Part shown: positions 25,670 to 33,936 of the stretch, piece after piece
How positions within the stretch are numbered: position 1 is the stretch's first letter
How the letters are laid out: each line of letters begins with the position of its first letter
Assembly (NCBI GenBank): GCA_016234535.1
Contig: JACRBH010000204.1
Location: forward strand, 1-57,249
Direction of reading: 5' to 3'
Origin: Chloroflexota bacterium
GTDB taxonomy: Bacteria; Chloroflexota; Anaerolineae; Anaerolineales; Villigracilaceae
DNA: 57,249 nt
Position numbers and translations under genes: made by a program
Notes under the pieces: generated by a model
Databases searched by the model: none
The model's input: only the letters and a program-made list of their open reading frames with translations
What the model was told of the DNA's origin: nothing

Positions 25670-27112
25670 ATGCTTTTTAATTCCGTGGACTTCGCAATCT
25701 TTTTACCTATAGTTTTTATACTATACTGGTTTGCAACAGGAAAAAACTTAAAGCTTCAAAACATACTACTGCTCATCTCAAGTTATTTTTTCTATGCAAG
25801 CTGGGATTACAGGTTCCTTTTTCTTCTTATATTCTCCACCCTGCTGGATTTTTACACTGGAATAAGGATATACATTGCTAAAACGATTCTTGCAAAGAGA
25901 ATCTGGTTATGGCTCAGTATTGGTGTGAATTTAGGATTTCTTGGAATCTTTAAATACTATAATTTTTTTGCGAACTCCTTTGTGGATGGATTGGCGCATC
26001 TTGGCATGCACGCAAGCCCATGGACATTGAATGTAATACTACCCATCGGGATCTCTTTTTACACCTTCCACGGCCTGTCATATGTGATTGATATATATAA
26101 AGACAAAATAGTTCCGACAAAAAACTTTGTCGAGTATTCTGTTTTTGTCAGTTTTTTTCCGCTATTGGTGGCAGGTCCCATTGAAAGAGCAACACATCTT
26201 CTGCCACAGGTGCAGAAGGAACGTCAATTTGAATATTCAAAAGCTGTGGATGGGTTAAGGCAAATTCTTTGGGGGGCATTCAAGAAAATAGTGATTGCTG
26301 ACAATTGCGCAAAATATGTAAATATGGTCTTTGATAATCCCTCAGACTATTCGGGCAGCACCCTGGCACTCGGTGCGTTATTTTTTGCGTTTCAAATTTA
26401 CTGTGATTTTTCAGGGTACTCAGATATTGCGCTCGGAACAGCCAGGCTTTTTGGAATTGAGCTGTTGCAAAATTTTGCATTTCCCTATTTCTCAAGGGAT
26501 ATTGCTGAGTTTTGGAGGCGATGGCATATCTCTCTTTCCAGCTGGTTTAGAGACTATTTGTACATTCCGCTGGGGGGTAGTCAGGGCAATGTATGGTTAA
26601 AAATTAGAAATACTTTTATTATATTTTTGGCAAGCGGCTTCTGGCATGGCGCAAATTGGACCTTTATCATTTGGGGCGCAATAAATTCTTTGTATTTCCT
26701 GCCCTTGCTTGTCTTGAATAAAAACCGCACTAATCTTAAAATTGTGGCGCAAGGCAGGTACTGGCCATCGGTAAAGGAATTCTTGGCCATAATGGCAACA
26801 TTTTGCATGACTACTTTTGCCTGGATATTCTTTCGCGCAGACAGCATCAGCCAGGCAAAAATATATCTTTCAATTTTATTTTCGACTTCACTTCTTACCC
26901 CGCCAAAACTACACGGGGAAACATTGGCCACCATCATACTTGTTATTATATTTATCGTCATTGAATGGTCCGGCAGAGAGCAGCAGTATGCCTTTAAAAG
27001 GATGGGGTTTAAATGGCCAAGACTTCTGAGGCTGGTAATGTATTACTCCATTATCCTGTCCATCTTGTACTTCTCCGGAGCAGAGCAACAGTTTATCTAT
27101 TTTCAATTTTAG
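25670..27112 (+). CDS. MBOAT-family membrane O-acyltransferase (AlgI-like)
   Basis: This 480-residue multi-spanning protein carries acyl groups across the membrane for O-acetylation of an exported glycan. Family landmarks are FKIYCDFSGYSDIA-type (here FQIYCDFSGYSDIALG), FWRRWHISLSSWFRDYLYIPLGG, and the catalytic histidine in ASGFWHGANWTF. It is followed after 16 bases by an SGNH-like partner, the usual AlgI/AlgJ arrangement. It is AT-richer than the flanking genes, so it may be acquired. Confidence 0.93.
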   Translation: MLFNSVDFAIFLPIVFILYWFATGKNLKLQNILLLISSYFFYASWDYRFLFLLIFSTLLDFYTGIRIYIAKTILAKRIWLWLSIGVNLGFLGIFKYYNFFANSFVDGLAHLGMHASPWTLNVILPIGISFYTFHGLSYVIDIYKDKIVPTKNFVEYSVFVSFFPLLVAGPIERATHLLPQVQKERQFEYSKAVDGLRQILWGAFKKIVIADNCAKYVNMVFDNPSDYSGSTLALGALFFAFQIYCDFSGYSDIALGTARLFGIELLQNFAFPYFSRDIAEFWRRWHISLSSWFRDYLYIPLGGSQGNVWLKIRNTFIIFLASGFWHGANWTFIIWGAINSLYFLPLLVLNKNRTNLKIVAQGRYWPSVKEFLAIMATFCMTTFAWIFFRADSISQAKIYLSILFSTSLLTPPKLHGETLATIILVIIFIVIEWSGREQQYAFKRMGFKWPRLLRLVMYYSIILSILYFSGAEQQFIYFQF

Positions 27113-27128
27113 ACTGGAATTTCCGACC

Positions 27129-28040
27129 ATGAACAGATTTGCAAAAACCGTATCAATATTTATGCTTCCAATTTTTATAATGGGCATATTTGTTGAGTTC
27201 TCCCTGAGGATCATTCCAAACGACTATTTATATAAAAAAAAATATCTGGATAAAAACTCGGAAAATATTGAAGTGCTGTTTTTGGGCAGTTCGCACGCTT
27301 ACTATGGCATAAACCCAATCTATATTCATGAAAATAGTTTTAATGCCAGCTATATTTCCCAAACCCTGGATTATGACTATCGGATTATAGAAAAATACGA
27401 GGGTCGTTGGGAGCGTTTGAGATATATCGTTATACCAATCTCCTATTTCTCATTATTCTCGAAACTTGGAGAAACAAGCGAAGCCTGGAGAATCAAGAAT
27501 TACAATATTTATTTTGGCTTAAAAAGCTCACTCGACATCTCGGATTACTTTGAAGTGTTGAGCAATAAACCAGAGATTAATATAAAAAGAATTGAGTCTT
27601 TTTATCTGCTTGGAGAAGAAAACATTACGACTTCAGAGTTGGGATGGGGAACCAATTTCAATTCGCAAAACGGATTTAATGATGATGGGGAAGTTGCAGC
27701 GAAAAGACACACAAAAAATCTGGACGGCTCTTTTTTTAAAGAAAACATAAATACATTACAAGCTCTGATTAAATATGCCGGCAAAAAAGGTGTCAAAATT
27801 ATATTTTACACACCACCTGCCTTTCACACCTACGTGGAAAACCTGGACAGAAAAAAAATAGACCAAACTATAAATACCATGACGCAGCTGGATGAGTATT
27901 ATCAAAACGTTGTGTATATTAATTTCCTGGCAGATGATCTGTTTACAGAGACGGACTTCTATAATGCTGACCACTTAAATGAATTTGGCGCGGAAAAACT
28001 GACAAGAAGAATTGGTGATTTATTAATTGATAGCAGATAG
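27129..28040 (+). CDS. SGNH-like accessory protein of the MBOAT acyltransferase
   Basis: This 303-residue protein has an N-terminal signal anchor (about 8-27) and an extracytoplasmic domain. VLFLGSSHAYYGINP fits the nucleophile block (GSSH) of SGNH/AlgX-AlgJ-like proteins, and YNADHLNEFGAEKL the Asp-x2-His-type final block. I infer that it completes transfer of the acyl group received from the MBOAT protein to a glycan outside the membrane. The 170-base gap after it is AT-rich and empty. Confidence 0.75.
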   Translation: MNRFAKTVSIFMLPIFIMGIFVEFSLRIIPNDYLYKKKYLDKNSENIEVLFLGSSHAYYGINPIYIHENSFNASYISQTLDYDYRIIEKYEGRWERLRYIVIPISYFSLFSKLGETSEAWRIKNYNIYFGLKSSLDISDYFEVLSNKPEINIKRIESFYLLGEENITTSELGWGTNFNSQNGFNDDGEVAAKRHTKNLDGSFFKENINTLQALIKYAGKKGVKIIFYTPPAFHTYVENLDRKKIDQTINTMTQLDEYYQNVVYINFLADDLFTETDFYNADHLNEFGAEKLTRRIGDLLIDSR

Positions 28041-28210
28041 ATCCGGAAATTATTTCATGAATGGGGAATTTTTACCTTTTTTAAAAATTTGTCAAAACCT
28101 TGTCTTGTGTAGTTTTAGCAGCGCTCTTTTGTATTCTCCTTGTCATTTAAAGACATTTGATCTGCTGGAATGGTTTTATGTTCGTTTGATATGGTGAATG
28201 TATTTAATGC

Positions 28211-29827
28211 TTACTCCCCCAACAAAAAATCCCTGCCCTCCAACACCCCATCCTTAATTGCCTTCACTGACTCGGACTTCATCAATTCATCCAACTCAAA
28301 CGACTTCAACCTCGTCTGCGTGGCGCGGACAGATGGCTCAAGAAATTCCCCAAACGGCAATGACGTTTTGAACAGTTGGTAATACAAAAATCTGCGCGCA
28401 TTATGTTTGAACTCAAGCGGGACATCAATCGTATCGGCTGCCAAAAATTGTTTCATCTTTCTTCTTACATTTTCAATCGTCTGCGGAAAGAATACCGTAG
28501 GATATTGTGTAAACCTTGCCTTGCCCGCGCACAAGACTGCCGCGCCCATGATCGATGCTTCCAACCCGATGGTCGAGTTGTAAACCATCACGAACTTGGA
28601 TTTCAAGATCAACTCATACGAGCTGAGCGTTTCCTGCGGTGAGACAAAGACAACGTTGGGCAAGTCTGTTACGCGGCGCGCTTTGGCCCAGCCCGCTACG
28701 GTTTCGCGGCTGGCTTTGCGGACTCGCAATTCATCGGGGTGGGCGCGGATCACGAACAAGGTTTCAGGATGTAAACGTATTTCTTCCAGCACCAGATCGA
28801 GCCAGTCGAACATATCTTCAAAGACCGTGTTGGCGTGCGGCTGGCTGGTATCAAAGATGACGTTGGTAAAGACAGGTACGATCTGTTTGAAACCCGCAGC
28901 TTTCTTCAAAAATGACTCGTCGAGTCCTTTCATGTCCGCCCAAAATTTGATGCCCGCCATCGTGAAGTCGCCTTGAAAGCGTTTGGCGAGATACGCGTCG
29001 AGTTTTGCGTTTTGTTCATCGTTCATTTCAAAATCATTGGGGAGTGGGATCGGGGATGCTGTCGCTTCGCCTTCGGTGAAGAATGCGGTGGCAGGTTGGA
29101 ATCCCACTTCATGTGTAATGACACGAATGCCGCGCTTCAACGCCATGTGGCGCGCAGTCGCTTCGGGGAAGAACTGCCCATTGAAAACCAGAACAGCCCG
29201 AGGCTGAGTCTGATCGAGCAATGCGTCAAATTTCTGCGCCACATTCCATGCGGACAAAATATATTCACGCAAAAGATAACACGTGTTCTCGTCATCCTCC
29301 AAATGGTGAATACGTAGAATCCAACGCAAGCCTGGGAGACATAATGGGCCTAGAGGAATGTTTTGCCATTCGAAGGTCATCAGGTCTTGCATAGAAAGGT
29401 TTTGAATGGCGGTTGCAAGTTGGGTGTCTTTCTGATAATTGAACCAGTTGACGTGCGTACCTGTTTCCATGTCTACCTGTGTGCCTGTATACAACGTCTT
29501 CGACTGATACACACATGACTTGCACGGCGGTTCCTTCTGCGCGTGATCGCGATTCGTCCCGAGCACACAATGACTCATGCCGGAGTTGCATGCAAAATAA
29601 ACGACGGGGATTCCCTGCAAGCGAAACCCCCACGAGACCAGCAAATGGAATCCGCTGTTCCATGAAAGGTCATCAATGCCAGTGGATGCTTTGAAAAAGA
29701 TGACAGGCGCGCCAGAGGGGGGTGGCGAGTTACGAGTTACAAGTTGCGCCATGCGCGCAATTTTGAAATTATTGAGCCTGCGGACAAGTCCGCGCTTGAT
29801 GCGTTGGGTGAAGAATTCTTTCATCAT
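28211..29827 (-). CDS. capsule/surface-carbohydrate biosynthesis protein, GT-B-like
   Basis: This 538-residue soluble protein has an Rossmann-like N-terminal half and a C-terminal region (about 340-480) reminiscent of KpsS/LipB and CDP-glycerol glycerophosphotransferase-like enzymes (LFVIRAHPDELRVRK, FVMVYNSTIGLEASIMG). The conserved cysteine pair in PPCKSCVYQ is notable. The N-terminal LVTRNSPPP is encoded by a GAGTTACGAGTTAC short-word repeat (29727-29747). It is one of two such proteins in the locus (the other at 46.6 kb). Donor sugar is not known. Confidence 0.6.
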   Translation of the reverse strand: MMKEFFTQRIKRGLVRRLNNFKIARMAQLVTRNSPPPSGAPVIFFKASTGIDDLSWNSGFHLLVSWGFRLQGIPVVYFACNSGMSHCVLGTNRDHAQKEPPCKSCVYQSKTLYTGTQVDMETGTHVNWFNYQKDTQLATAIQNLSMQDLMTFEWQNIPLGPLCLPGLRWILRIHHLEDDENTCYLLREYILSAWNVAQKFDALLDQTQPRAVLVFNGQFFPEATARHMALKRGIRVITHEVGFQPATAFFTEGEATASPIPLPNDFEMNDEQNAKLDAYLAKRFQGDFTMAGIKFWADMKGLDESFLKKAAGFKQIVPVFTNVIFDTSQPHANTVFEDMFDWLDLVLEEIRLHPETLFVIRAHPDELRVRKASRETVAGWAKARRVTDLPNVVFVSPQETLSSYELILKSKFVMVYNSTIGLEASIMGAAVLCAGKARFTQYPTVFFPQTIENVRRKMKQFLAADTIDVPLEFKHNARRFLYYQLFKTSLPFGEFLEPSVRATQTRLKSFELDELMKSESVKAIKDGVLEGRDFLLGE

Positions 29828-29832
29828 AAATC

Positions 29833-29880
29833 CGTAGGGGCGGGGTCTCTTCGCCCAGGATGGCAGAACGCCGCCCCTAG
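29833..29880. repeat. palindromic repeat, GTAGGGGCGG family
   Basis: CGTAGGGGCGGGG at the left is balanced by CGCCGCCCCTAG at the right, with an inner TCGCCCAGGATGGC segment. It fills the junction between the sulfotransferase stop (29882) and the next - strand gene start (29827). Related copies lie at 38471, 52345 and, imperfectly, 55620. Confidence 0.7.
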
Positions 29881-29881
29881 T

Positions 29882-30736
29882 TTACCAATCATTATTTTTT
29901 TCATACCCCAGTCTCACCAGCAAATCCCCTGCAACATCCTTGAACAATTTCTTGTGTTCCTCGGTGAAATGTTCCTTCCACCCGCCTGTCTTCCCTGAGC
30001 GAAAGGTGTGACTCTTCTTCGGCTGAATCGCATCCACTAAAACAGCGAGCGCTTTCTCTCGCGGCGTTGGAATCTTGCAGCCTGTCTTTTCCACTTCATC
30101 GAGCATGGCGTTCAAGGTGGCGTCGCGGTTGTTGATCAAATCTTCAAAGCGGATGCGCATGACATTCTTTTGTTCGAGCCATTGGAAGACACCTTCATAA
30201 CGCTGCTCCACATTAACCATGTACAGCCCGTCACGGTCAATGCCTGTGATCGCCACGTTAAGCCGTGAGCCAAAATCGGGAAGCGAATTGTAGTAATCAT
30301 GCATCCCATGCTCTTCGTGCATATCGGTTGCGAAGAACACTTGCGAGACGAGCATATCTCTCGGGTCACGATAAATGAAATAGTTCACGCGCCCTGCCGC
30401 AGTTAAGAAAGAAGCGTTCTCTTTTGTCGCATCCAAATATCCCCAGCCGATCACGCCGCGCGGGATGCTATTCAACTCCGACAGGATTTTGTTTTGTGTT
30501 TTACGTATTCCGTTTTTCGTGATCGTCCGAATCGGCTCCGCATCCACATAGCGGTAGGGCATGATCTGCGTAAAGCCGTTGAGGATTTGCAGCAAAAGAT
30601 GCGAACCGCTCTTGGGCTTGGAGTTGCCAAAAATGGGCGGGGCTTCATGAAAAGAAAACCGCTTCCAGCGCAAAATGGCCTGGGCGGTTTTCCCTGCGGG
30701 GCGTAACATGCGGCGGAGTTGTTGTGTAAAAGACAT
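29882..30736 (-). CDS. PAPS-dependent sulfotransferase
   Basis: This 284-residue paralogue of the enzyme at 21.3 kb has the PAPS loop KPKSGSHLLLQILNGF, the 3'-phosphate motif IYRDPRDMLVSQVFFATDMH and the shared HDYYNSLPDFGSRLNVAITG segment. The C-terminus QPKKSHTFRSGKTGGWKEHF matches NPKKSPTFRSGKTGEWKKHF of the first. It lies between a GT-B-like gene and the NeuB-like synthase, so the acceptor is probably part of the nonulosonate-containing glycan. Confidence 0.9.
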   Translation of the reverse strand: MSFTQQLRRMLRPAGKTAQAILRWKRFSFHEAPPIFGNSKPKSGSHLLLQILNGFTQIMPYRYVDAEPIRTITKNGIRKTQNKILSELNSIPRGVIGWGYLDATKENASFLTAAGRVNYFIYRDPRDMLVSQVFFATDMHEEHGMHDYYNSLPDFGSRLNVAITGIDRDGLYMVNVEQRYEGVFQWLEQKNVMRIRFEDLINNRDATLNAMLDEVEKTGCKIPTPREKALAVLVDAIQPKKSHTFRSGKTGGWKEHFTEEHKKLFKDVAGDLLVRLGYEKNNDW

Positions 30737-30750
30737 GAGAAAAATTTACC

Positions 30751-30802
30751 ACAAAGGGTCATGAAGGAACACCAAGGAAAAACCTTTGTGACCCTTTGTG
30801 GT
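30751..30802. repeat. inverted repeat between sulfotransferase and NeuB-like genes
   Basis: Perfect 13-base arms CCACAAAGGGTCA (30751-30763) and TGACCCTTTGTGG (30790-30802) stand just upstream of the sulfotransferase start and 8 bases past the NeuB-like stop (30811). It may act as a terminator-like hairpin, but it also fits the pattern of a palindrome at most junctions of the locus. Confidence 0.65.
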
Positions 30803-30810
30803 GAAAGGAT

Positions 30811-31692
30811 TTATTCGTTAACTATTCTGCGCAATTTCTTCATCGAACCTTTTTCGGATTCATAGACTTTCTTCACGCCATCGCCAAGTGCGGCTTCAGT
30901 TACCCGGATATATTTCACCAAACGCTCAAAGCCGCCAGGTTCCACCGATGCAGCCTGATCACTGCCCCACATGGCGCGGTCCAATGTGATATGGCGTTCG
31001 ATGGATGTTGCACCGAGCGCAATCGCCACAGCCGAAGGCACAAGCCCAACTTCATGACCCGAATAACCGATGGGGTTATTGGGGAATTCCTTGCGCAGTG
31101 TTTCGATCATGCGGAGATTCAATTCTTCAGGCTCGCACGGATAAGTGCTGGTGCAGTGCATGATGACAAGGTTATCTTCACCGACAGCATTCACGCCTTT
31201 GTGTATCTGCTCCATCGTGGACATGCCCGTGGAAATGATGACAGGCTTGCCCGTCTTGCGGACGTGCTTCATCAGGTTGTGGTCGGTGAGTGAAGCCGAA
31301 GGAACTTTGTACGCGGGCGTATCGAATTTCTCCATGAAATCAACGGAAGGCTCATCCCATACCGAGACCATCCAATCAATTTTCTTCTCTTTACAATAGC
31401 GGTCGATCTCGCGGTATTGCTCCTCGTTGAACTCAACCTTGTAGCGATAATCCAAATAAGTGATGTAGCCCCAGGGCGTCTCGCGCATTTGTTTCTGTTG
31501 GTCAGGCGGCGTGCAGACTTCGGGCGTGCGCTTCTGGAACTTCACCGCATCCGCGCCGGCATGAGCGGCGGCGGCAATGATTTTCTTTGCAATGTCAAGA
31601 TCGCCGTTGTGATTGATGCCCACCTCCGCAATGACATACGCAGGGTGACCATCACCCATCATTCGATTTCCAAATTTAATTTCGCGAGCCAT
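30811..31692 (-). CDS. NeuB-family nonulosonic acid synthase lacking the SAF domain
   Basis: This condenses phosphoenolpyruvate with a six-carbon amino sugar to a nine-carbon acid. I use ATG 31692 (MAREIKFGN), behind AAGGAG; a longer reading from 31800 translates the adjacent repeat. The 293 residues hold the TIM-barrel with IAEVGINHNGDL, the GYSGHEVG histidine and IERHITLDR. They stop where the C-terminal antifreeze-like (SAF) domain of NeuB/LegI/PseI would begin. That domain normally shapes the partner's active site, so this one may use another subunit or be divergent. Confidence 0.88.
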   Translation of the reverse strand: MAREIKFGNRMMGDGHPAYVIAEVGINHNGDLDIAKKIIAAAAHAGADAVKFQKRTPEVCTPPDQQKQMRETPWGYITYLDYRYKVEFNEEQYREIDRYCKEKKIDWMVSVWDEPSVDFMEKFDTPAYKVPSASLTDHNLMKHVRKTGKPVIISTGMSTMEQIHKGVNAVGEDNLVIMHCTSTYPCEPEELNLRMIETLRKEFPNNPIGYSGHEVGLVPSAVAIALGATSIERHITLDRAMWGSDQAASVEPGGFERLVKYIRVTEAALGDGVKKVYESEKGSMKKLRRIVNE

Positions 31693-31715
31693 TTTTAATT
31701 TTCTCCTTGTAGATG

Positions 31716-31800
31716 ATGTCATTGCGAGGAGCGGTTTTGCGACGAAGCAATCTCCGCGTTTACAAGGAGATTGCTTCGGGCTTCGCCCTCGCAATGACAT
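31716..31800. repeat. CGTCATTGCGAGG-family palindrome, double-nested
   Basis: The outer arms ATGTCATTGCGAGG and CCTCGCAATGACAT are perfect; inner GAAGCAATCTCC/GGAGATTGCTTC form a second stem. It fills the junction of the synthase and CMP-transferase genes and ends inside the latter's stop codon. Confidence 0.85.
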
Positions 31801-33017
31801 TACAAATTTTTCAACACGATTTCACACAGTTCACGAATTGCGCCGTGACCACCAGTTTTCGTCAATACATAATCCGCCGCGCGGATCACCTCAGGATACG
31901 CATCAGCAACCGCCACAGACCAGCCCGCGATTTCAAAGCATGGAAGGTCATTGAGGTCATTGCCGATATAGATGACGTTCTCCGCTTTGACATTTTTCTG
32001 CTCGAGGACTTCGCGCATCACTCTACCCTTGTCCTGCATCCCGATCCCGTGCATTGCCTCCACCCCCATCTTTTTCGCGCGCGCCATCACAACAGGGTTC
32101 GGCTCCGAGGAAAGGATCATCACTTCGACTCCTTTTTCGCGCAGGGTCTTGATGTGCATACTGTCGCTGCGTGAAGCCGTGACTGATTCTTTTCCATCCT
32201 GATCAGTGGTGACAAGGTTATCCGTCGCTACGCCGTCAAAGTCGCAGATAATCATTTTAATTGTCTCAGGCATGGCACGGCGGGATTTTCCCGGAGAGAC
32301 CATTTCCAGTCCGCTGTAGACCAACGCCTCATATTTTGCCCAATCGGGCAGGTTGTCAATATCCACGGTATATTTCGGGTCGATCACCAGCGGATAGATA
32401 ACATCACCCGTCAACGAATGCTTCTGCGTGATCGTTGCAACGCGGATCGCATCAATATGGCCTGTCTGCCAATATACCGGCGGCAGTACCTGGCGCGGCG
32501 CATTGTACGGTTCCGGGATGCCGTCCACTTCAAGCAATGGATTCAAAGGTTTGCCTTCGCCATTAAAACGCCACATCTTGAACGGGTTTTGCCCCGCAGG
32601 CACAACCCCGCGCACGCAATCCGCGTCAGCATGGTCAAGCAAAATACGAATGGCATCATCCACCATCCCACGCGGACGGATGGGTGATGTGGGGCGCAAT
32701 TGCACAACTACATCAGGGCGGTATCCTTCAACATCTTCCAACCATTTGAGTGCATGTTCAAAGACAGGCAGGTCGGTGGTTTTATCCTGTGCCAATTCAG
32801 CCGGGCGCAGGAAGGGAGTCTCCGCCCCCCATTCGCGCGCGACTGCCGCGATCTCTTCATCGTCTGTCGAGACTATGGTGCGCATGACCTGGTCCGATTG
32901 TATGGCCGCGGTGATGCTCCACGCGATGAGCGGGCAGCCCGCGAAGCTGCGGATATTCTTGCGCGGGATTCCTTTGGAGCCGCCGCGGGCGGGGATTAAT
33001 GCAAGTATGTCAGTCAT
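31800..33017 (-). CDS. CMP-nonulosonate synthetase fused to a KdsC-like phosphatase
   Basis: This 405-residue two-domain enzyme has an N-terminal NeuA-like cytidylyltransferase (about 1-235) with the CTP-binding LIPARGGSKGIPRKN and QLRPTSPIRPRG. A C-terminal HAD phosphatase (about 253-405) has DFDGVATDN (nucleophile D259, acid D261), the SSEPNPVV loop and IGNDLNDLPCF. The fusion would dephosphorylate the 9-phosphate product of a phosphorylated precursor and activate it with CTP, or house an unrelated phosphatase step. The same layout is known in NeuA of some bacteria. It lies directly upstream of neuB on the strand, so both are presumably coexpressed. Confidence 0.9.
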   Translation of the reverse strand: MTDILALIPARGGSKGIPRKNIRSFAGCPLIAWSITAAIQSDQVMRTIVSTDDEEIAAVAREWGAETPFLRPAELAQDKTTDLPVFEHALKWLEDVEGYRPDVVVQLRPTSPIRPRGMVDDAIRILLDHADADCVRGVVPAGQNPFKMWRFNGEGKPLNPLLEVDGIPEPYNAPRQVLPPVYWQTGHIDAIRVATITQKHSLTGDVIYPLVIDPKYTVDIDNLPDWAKYEALVYSGLEMVSPGKSRRAMPETIKMIICDFDGVATDNLVTTDQDGKESVTASRSDSMHIKTLREKGVEVMILSSEPNPVVMARAKKMGVEAMHGIGMQDKGRVMREVLEQKNVKAENVIYIGNDLNDLPCFEIAGWSVAVADAYPEVIRAADYVLTKTGGHGAIRELCEIVLKNL

Positions 33018-33039
33018 AAGTTATCAGTTCTCAGTAAAT

Positions 33040-33070
33040 GGTAATTGGTAATTACCATTTACCAATTACC
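33040..33070. repeat. GGTAATTGG-type inverted short-word repeat
   Basis: GGTAATTGGTAA (33040-33051) and TTACCAATTACC (33059-33070) form a perfect 12-base inverted repeat in the 56-base junction between the PtmA-like and NeuA-like genes. Adjacent TCAGTCATAAGTTATCAGTTC words (33011-33031) are of the same short-word style. Confidence 0.7.
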
Positions 33071-33073
33071 AGG

Positions 33074-33901
33074 CTACCACGCTGTCCAACCACCATCTAC
33101 AATGACATTATTTCCTGTCATATAAGAGGATGCATCGGAAGCAAGGAATAACAACGCGCCATTCATCTCATCCTTTTTTGCCATGCGGCCAAGGATGGTT
33201 TTGGCTGAATAATTCTTCACGAAATATTCTTCATGATTATTGAACACGCCGCCGGGAGTGAGCGCATTCACACGGATTTCCGTCCCGGCATAATATGCGG
33301 CGAGGTATTTGGTAAATCCCATCACACCGGCTTTGGTTGTTGTGTAATAGACAGGTTTGTAGGCCACGCGTTTTCCGTCTTTGATGTAGATGCGTTGGTC
33401 GGGGCCGTTCAATCCATAGGTTGAGCAGATGTTGATGATACTGCCTTTTTTATCTTGAGCGATCATTTGTTTTACACAAGCCTGTGTTACAAGAAAGATG
33501 CCCGTGAGATTGACATTCAATGCCGCGTTCCACTGTTCGAGCGGATAATCTTCGAAGGCACCGGGCGCAATGCCTTTGGACGCGGCATCGGGGTCGAACT
33601 TCGGGTCGAGGGCGGCAGAATTCACCAGTACATCGAGCCTGCCAAAGGTCGAAAGAATCGAGGCGGCCATCGCGTTGACCGAGTCAGGATTGGTGATGTC
33701 GGTCGCGATTCCCATCGCCTTGTATCCAGACTTGACGAGTCCTTCCGCGACTTTGCCTGCTGCATCGCCATTGAGATCCACCACCGCGACAGATGCGCCC
33801 GCTTCCGCGAGCGTTTTGCAAAACTCCGCGCCGAGCAGGCCCACTCCGCCCGTCACAACTGCCACGCGGTCTTTCAAATTAAACTTGTCAAAAATCGTCA
33901 T
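33074..33901 (-). CDS. SDR oxidoreductase, PtmA-like
   Basis: This 275-residue classical short-chain dehydrogenase is counted from ATG 33901, which has AAGGA upstream; an earlier in-frame codon would add residues read from a palindrome. It has VTGGVGLLGAEFC (cofactor loop), NSA at the NAG position, and a catalytic Ser in INICSTYG with Tyr-Lys in YYTTTKAG. Homologues sit in legionaminic/sialic-type clusters as PtmA. I infer a role in making or modifying the nonulosonate, since synthase and CMP-transferase follow directly. Confidence 0.85.
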   Translation of the reverse strand: MTIFDKFNLKDRVAVVTGGVGLLGAEFCKTLAEAGASVAVVDLNGDAAGKVAEGLVKSGYKAMGIATDITNPDSVNAMAASILSTFGRLDVLVNSAALDPKFDPDAASKGIAPGAFEDYPLEQWNAALNVNLTGIFLVTQACVKQMIAQDKKGSIINICSTYGLNGPDQRIYIKDGKRVAYKPVYYTTTKAGVMGFTKYLAAYYAGTEIRVNALTPGGVFNNHEEYFVKNYSAKTILGRMAKKDEMNGALLFLASDASSYMTGNNVIVDGGWTAW

Positions 33902-33919
33902 TTGATTCCTTTGTGTAGC

Positions 33920-33935
33920 GCGACATTTATGTCGC
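33920..33935. repeat. small palindrome, GCGACAT-type
   Basis: GCGACAT, TT, ATGTCGC; second copy of the element at 6041-6056. It lies 18 bases before the SDR start and overlaps the gap to the upstream membrane gene. Confidence 0.6.
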
Positions 33936-33936
33936 A

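Noticed and set aside
31693..31800. N-terminal extension of the NeuB-like protein (MSLRGRSPKQS...)
   Set aside because: It is a translation of the CGTCATTGCGAGG repeat; the real start has a ribosome-binding site and the family N-terminus.
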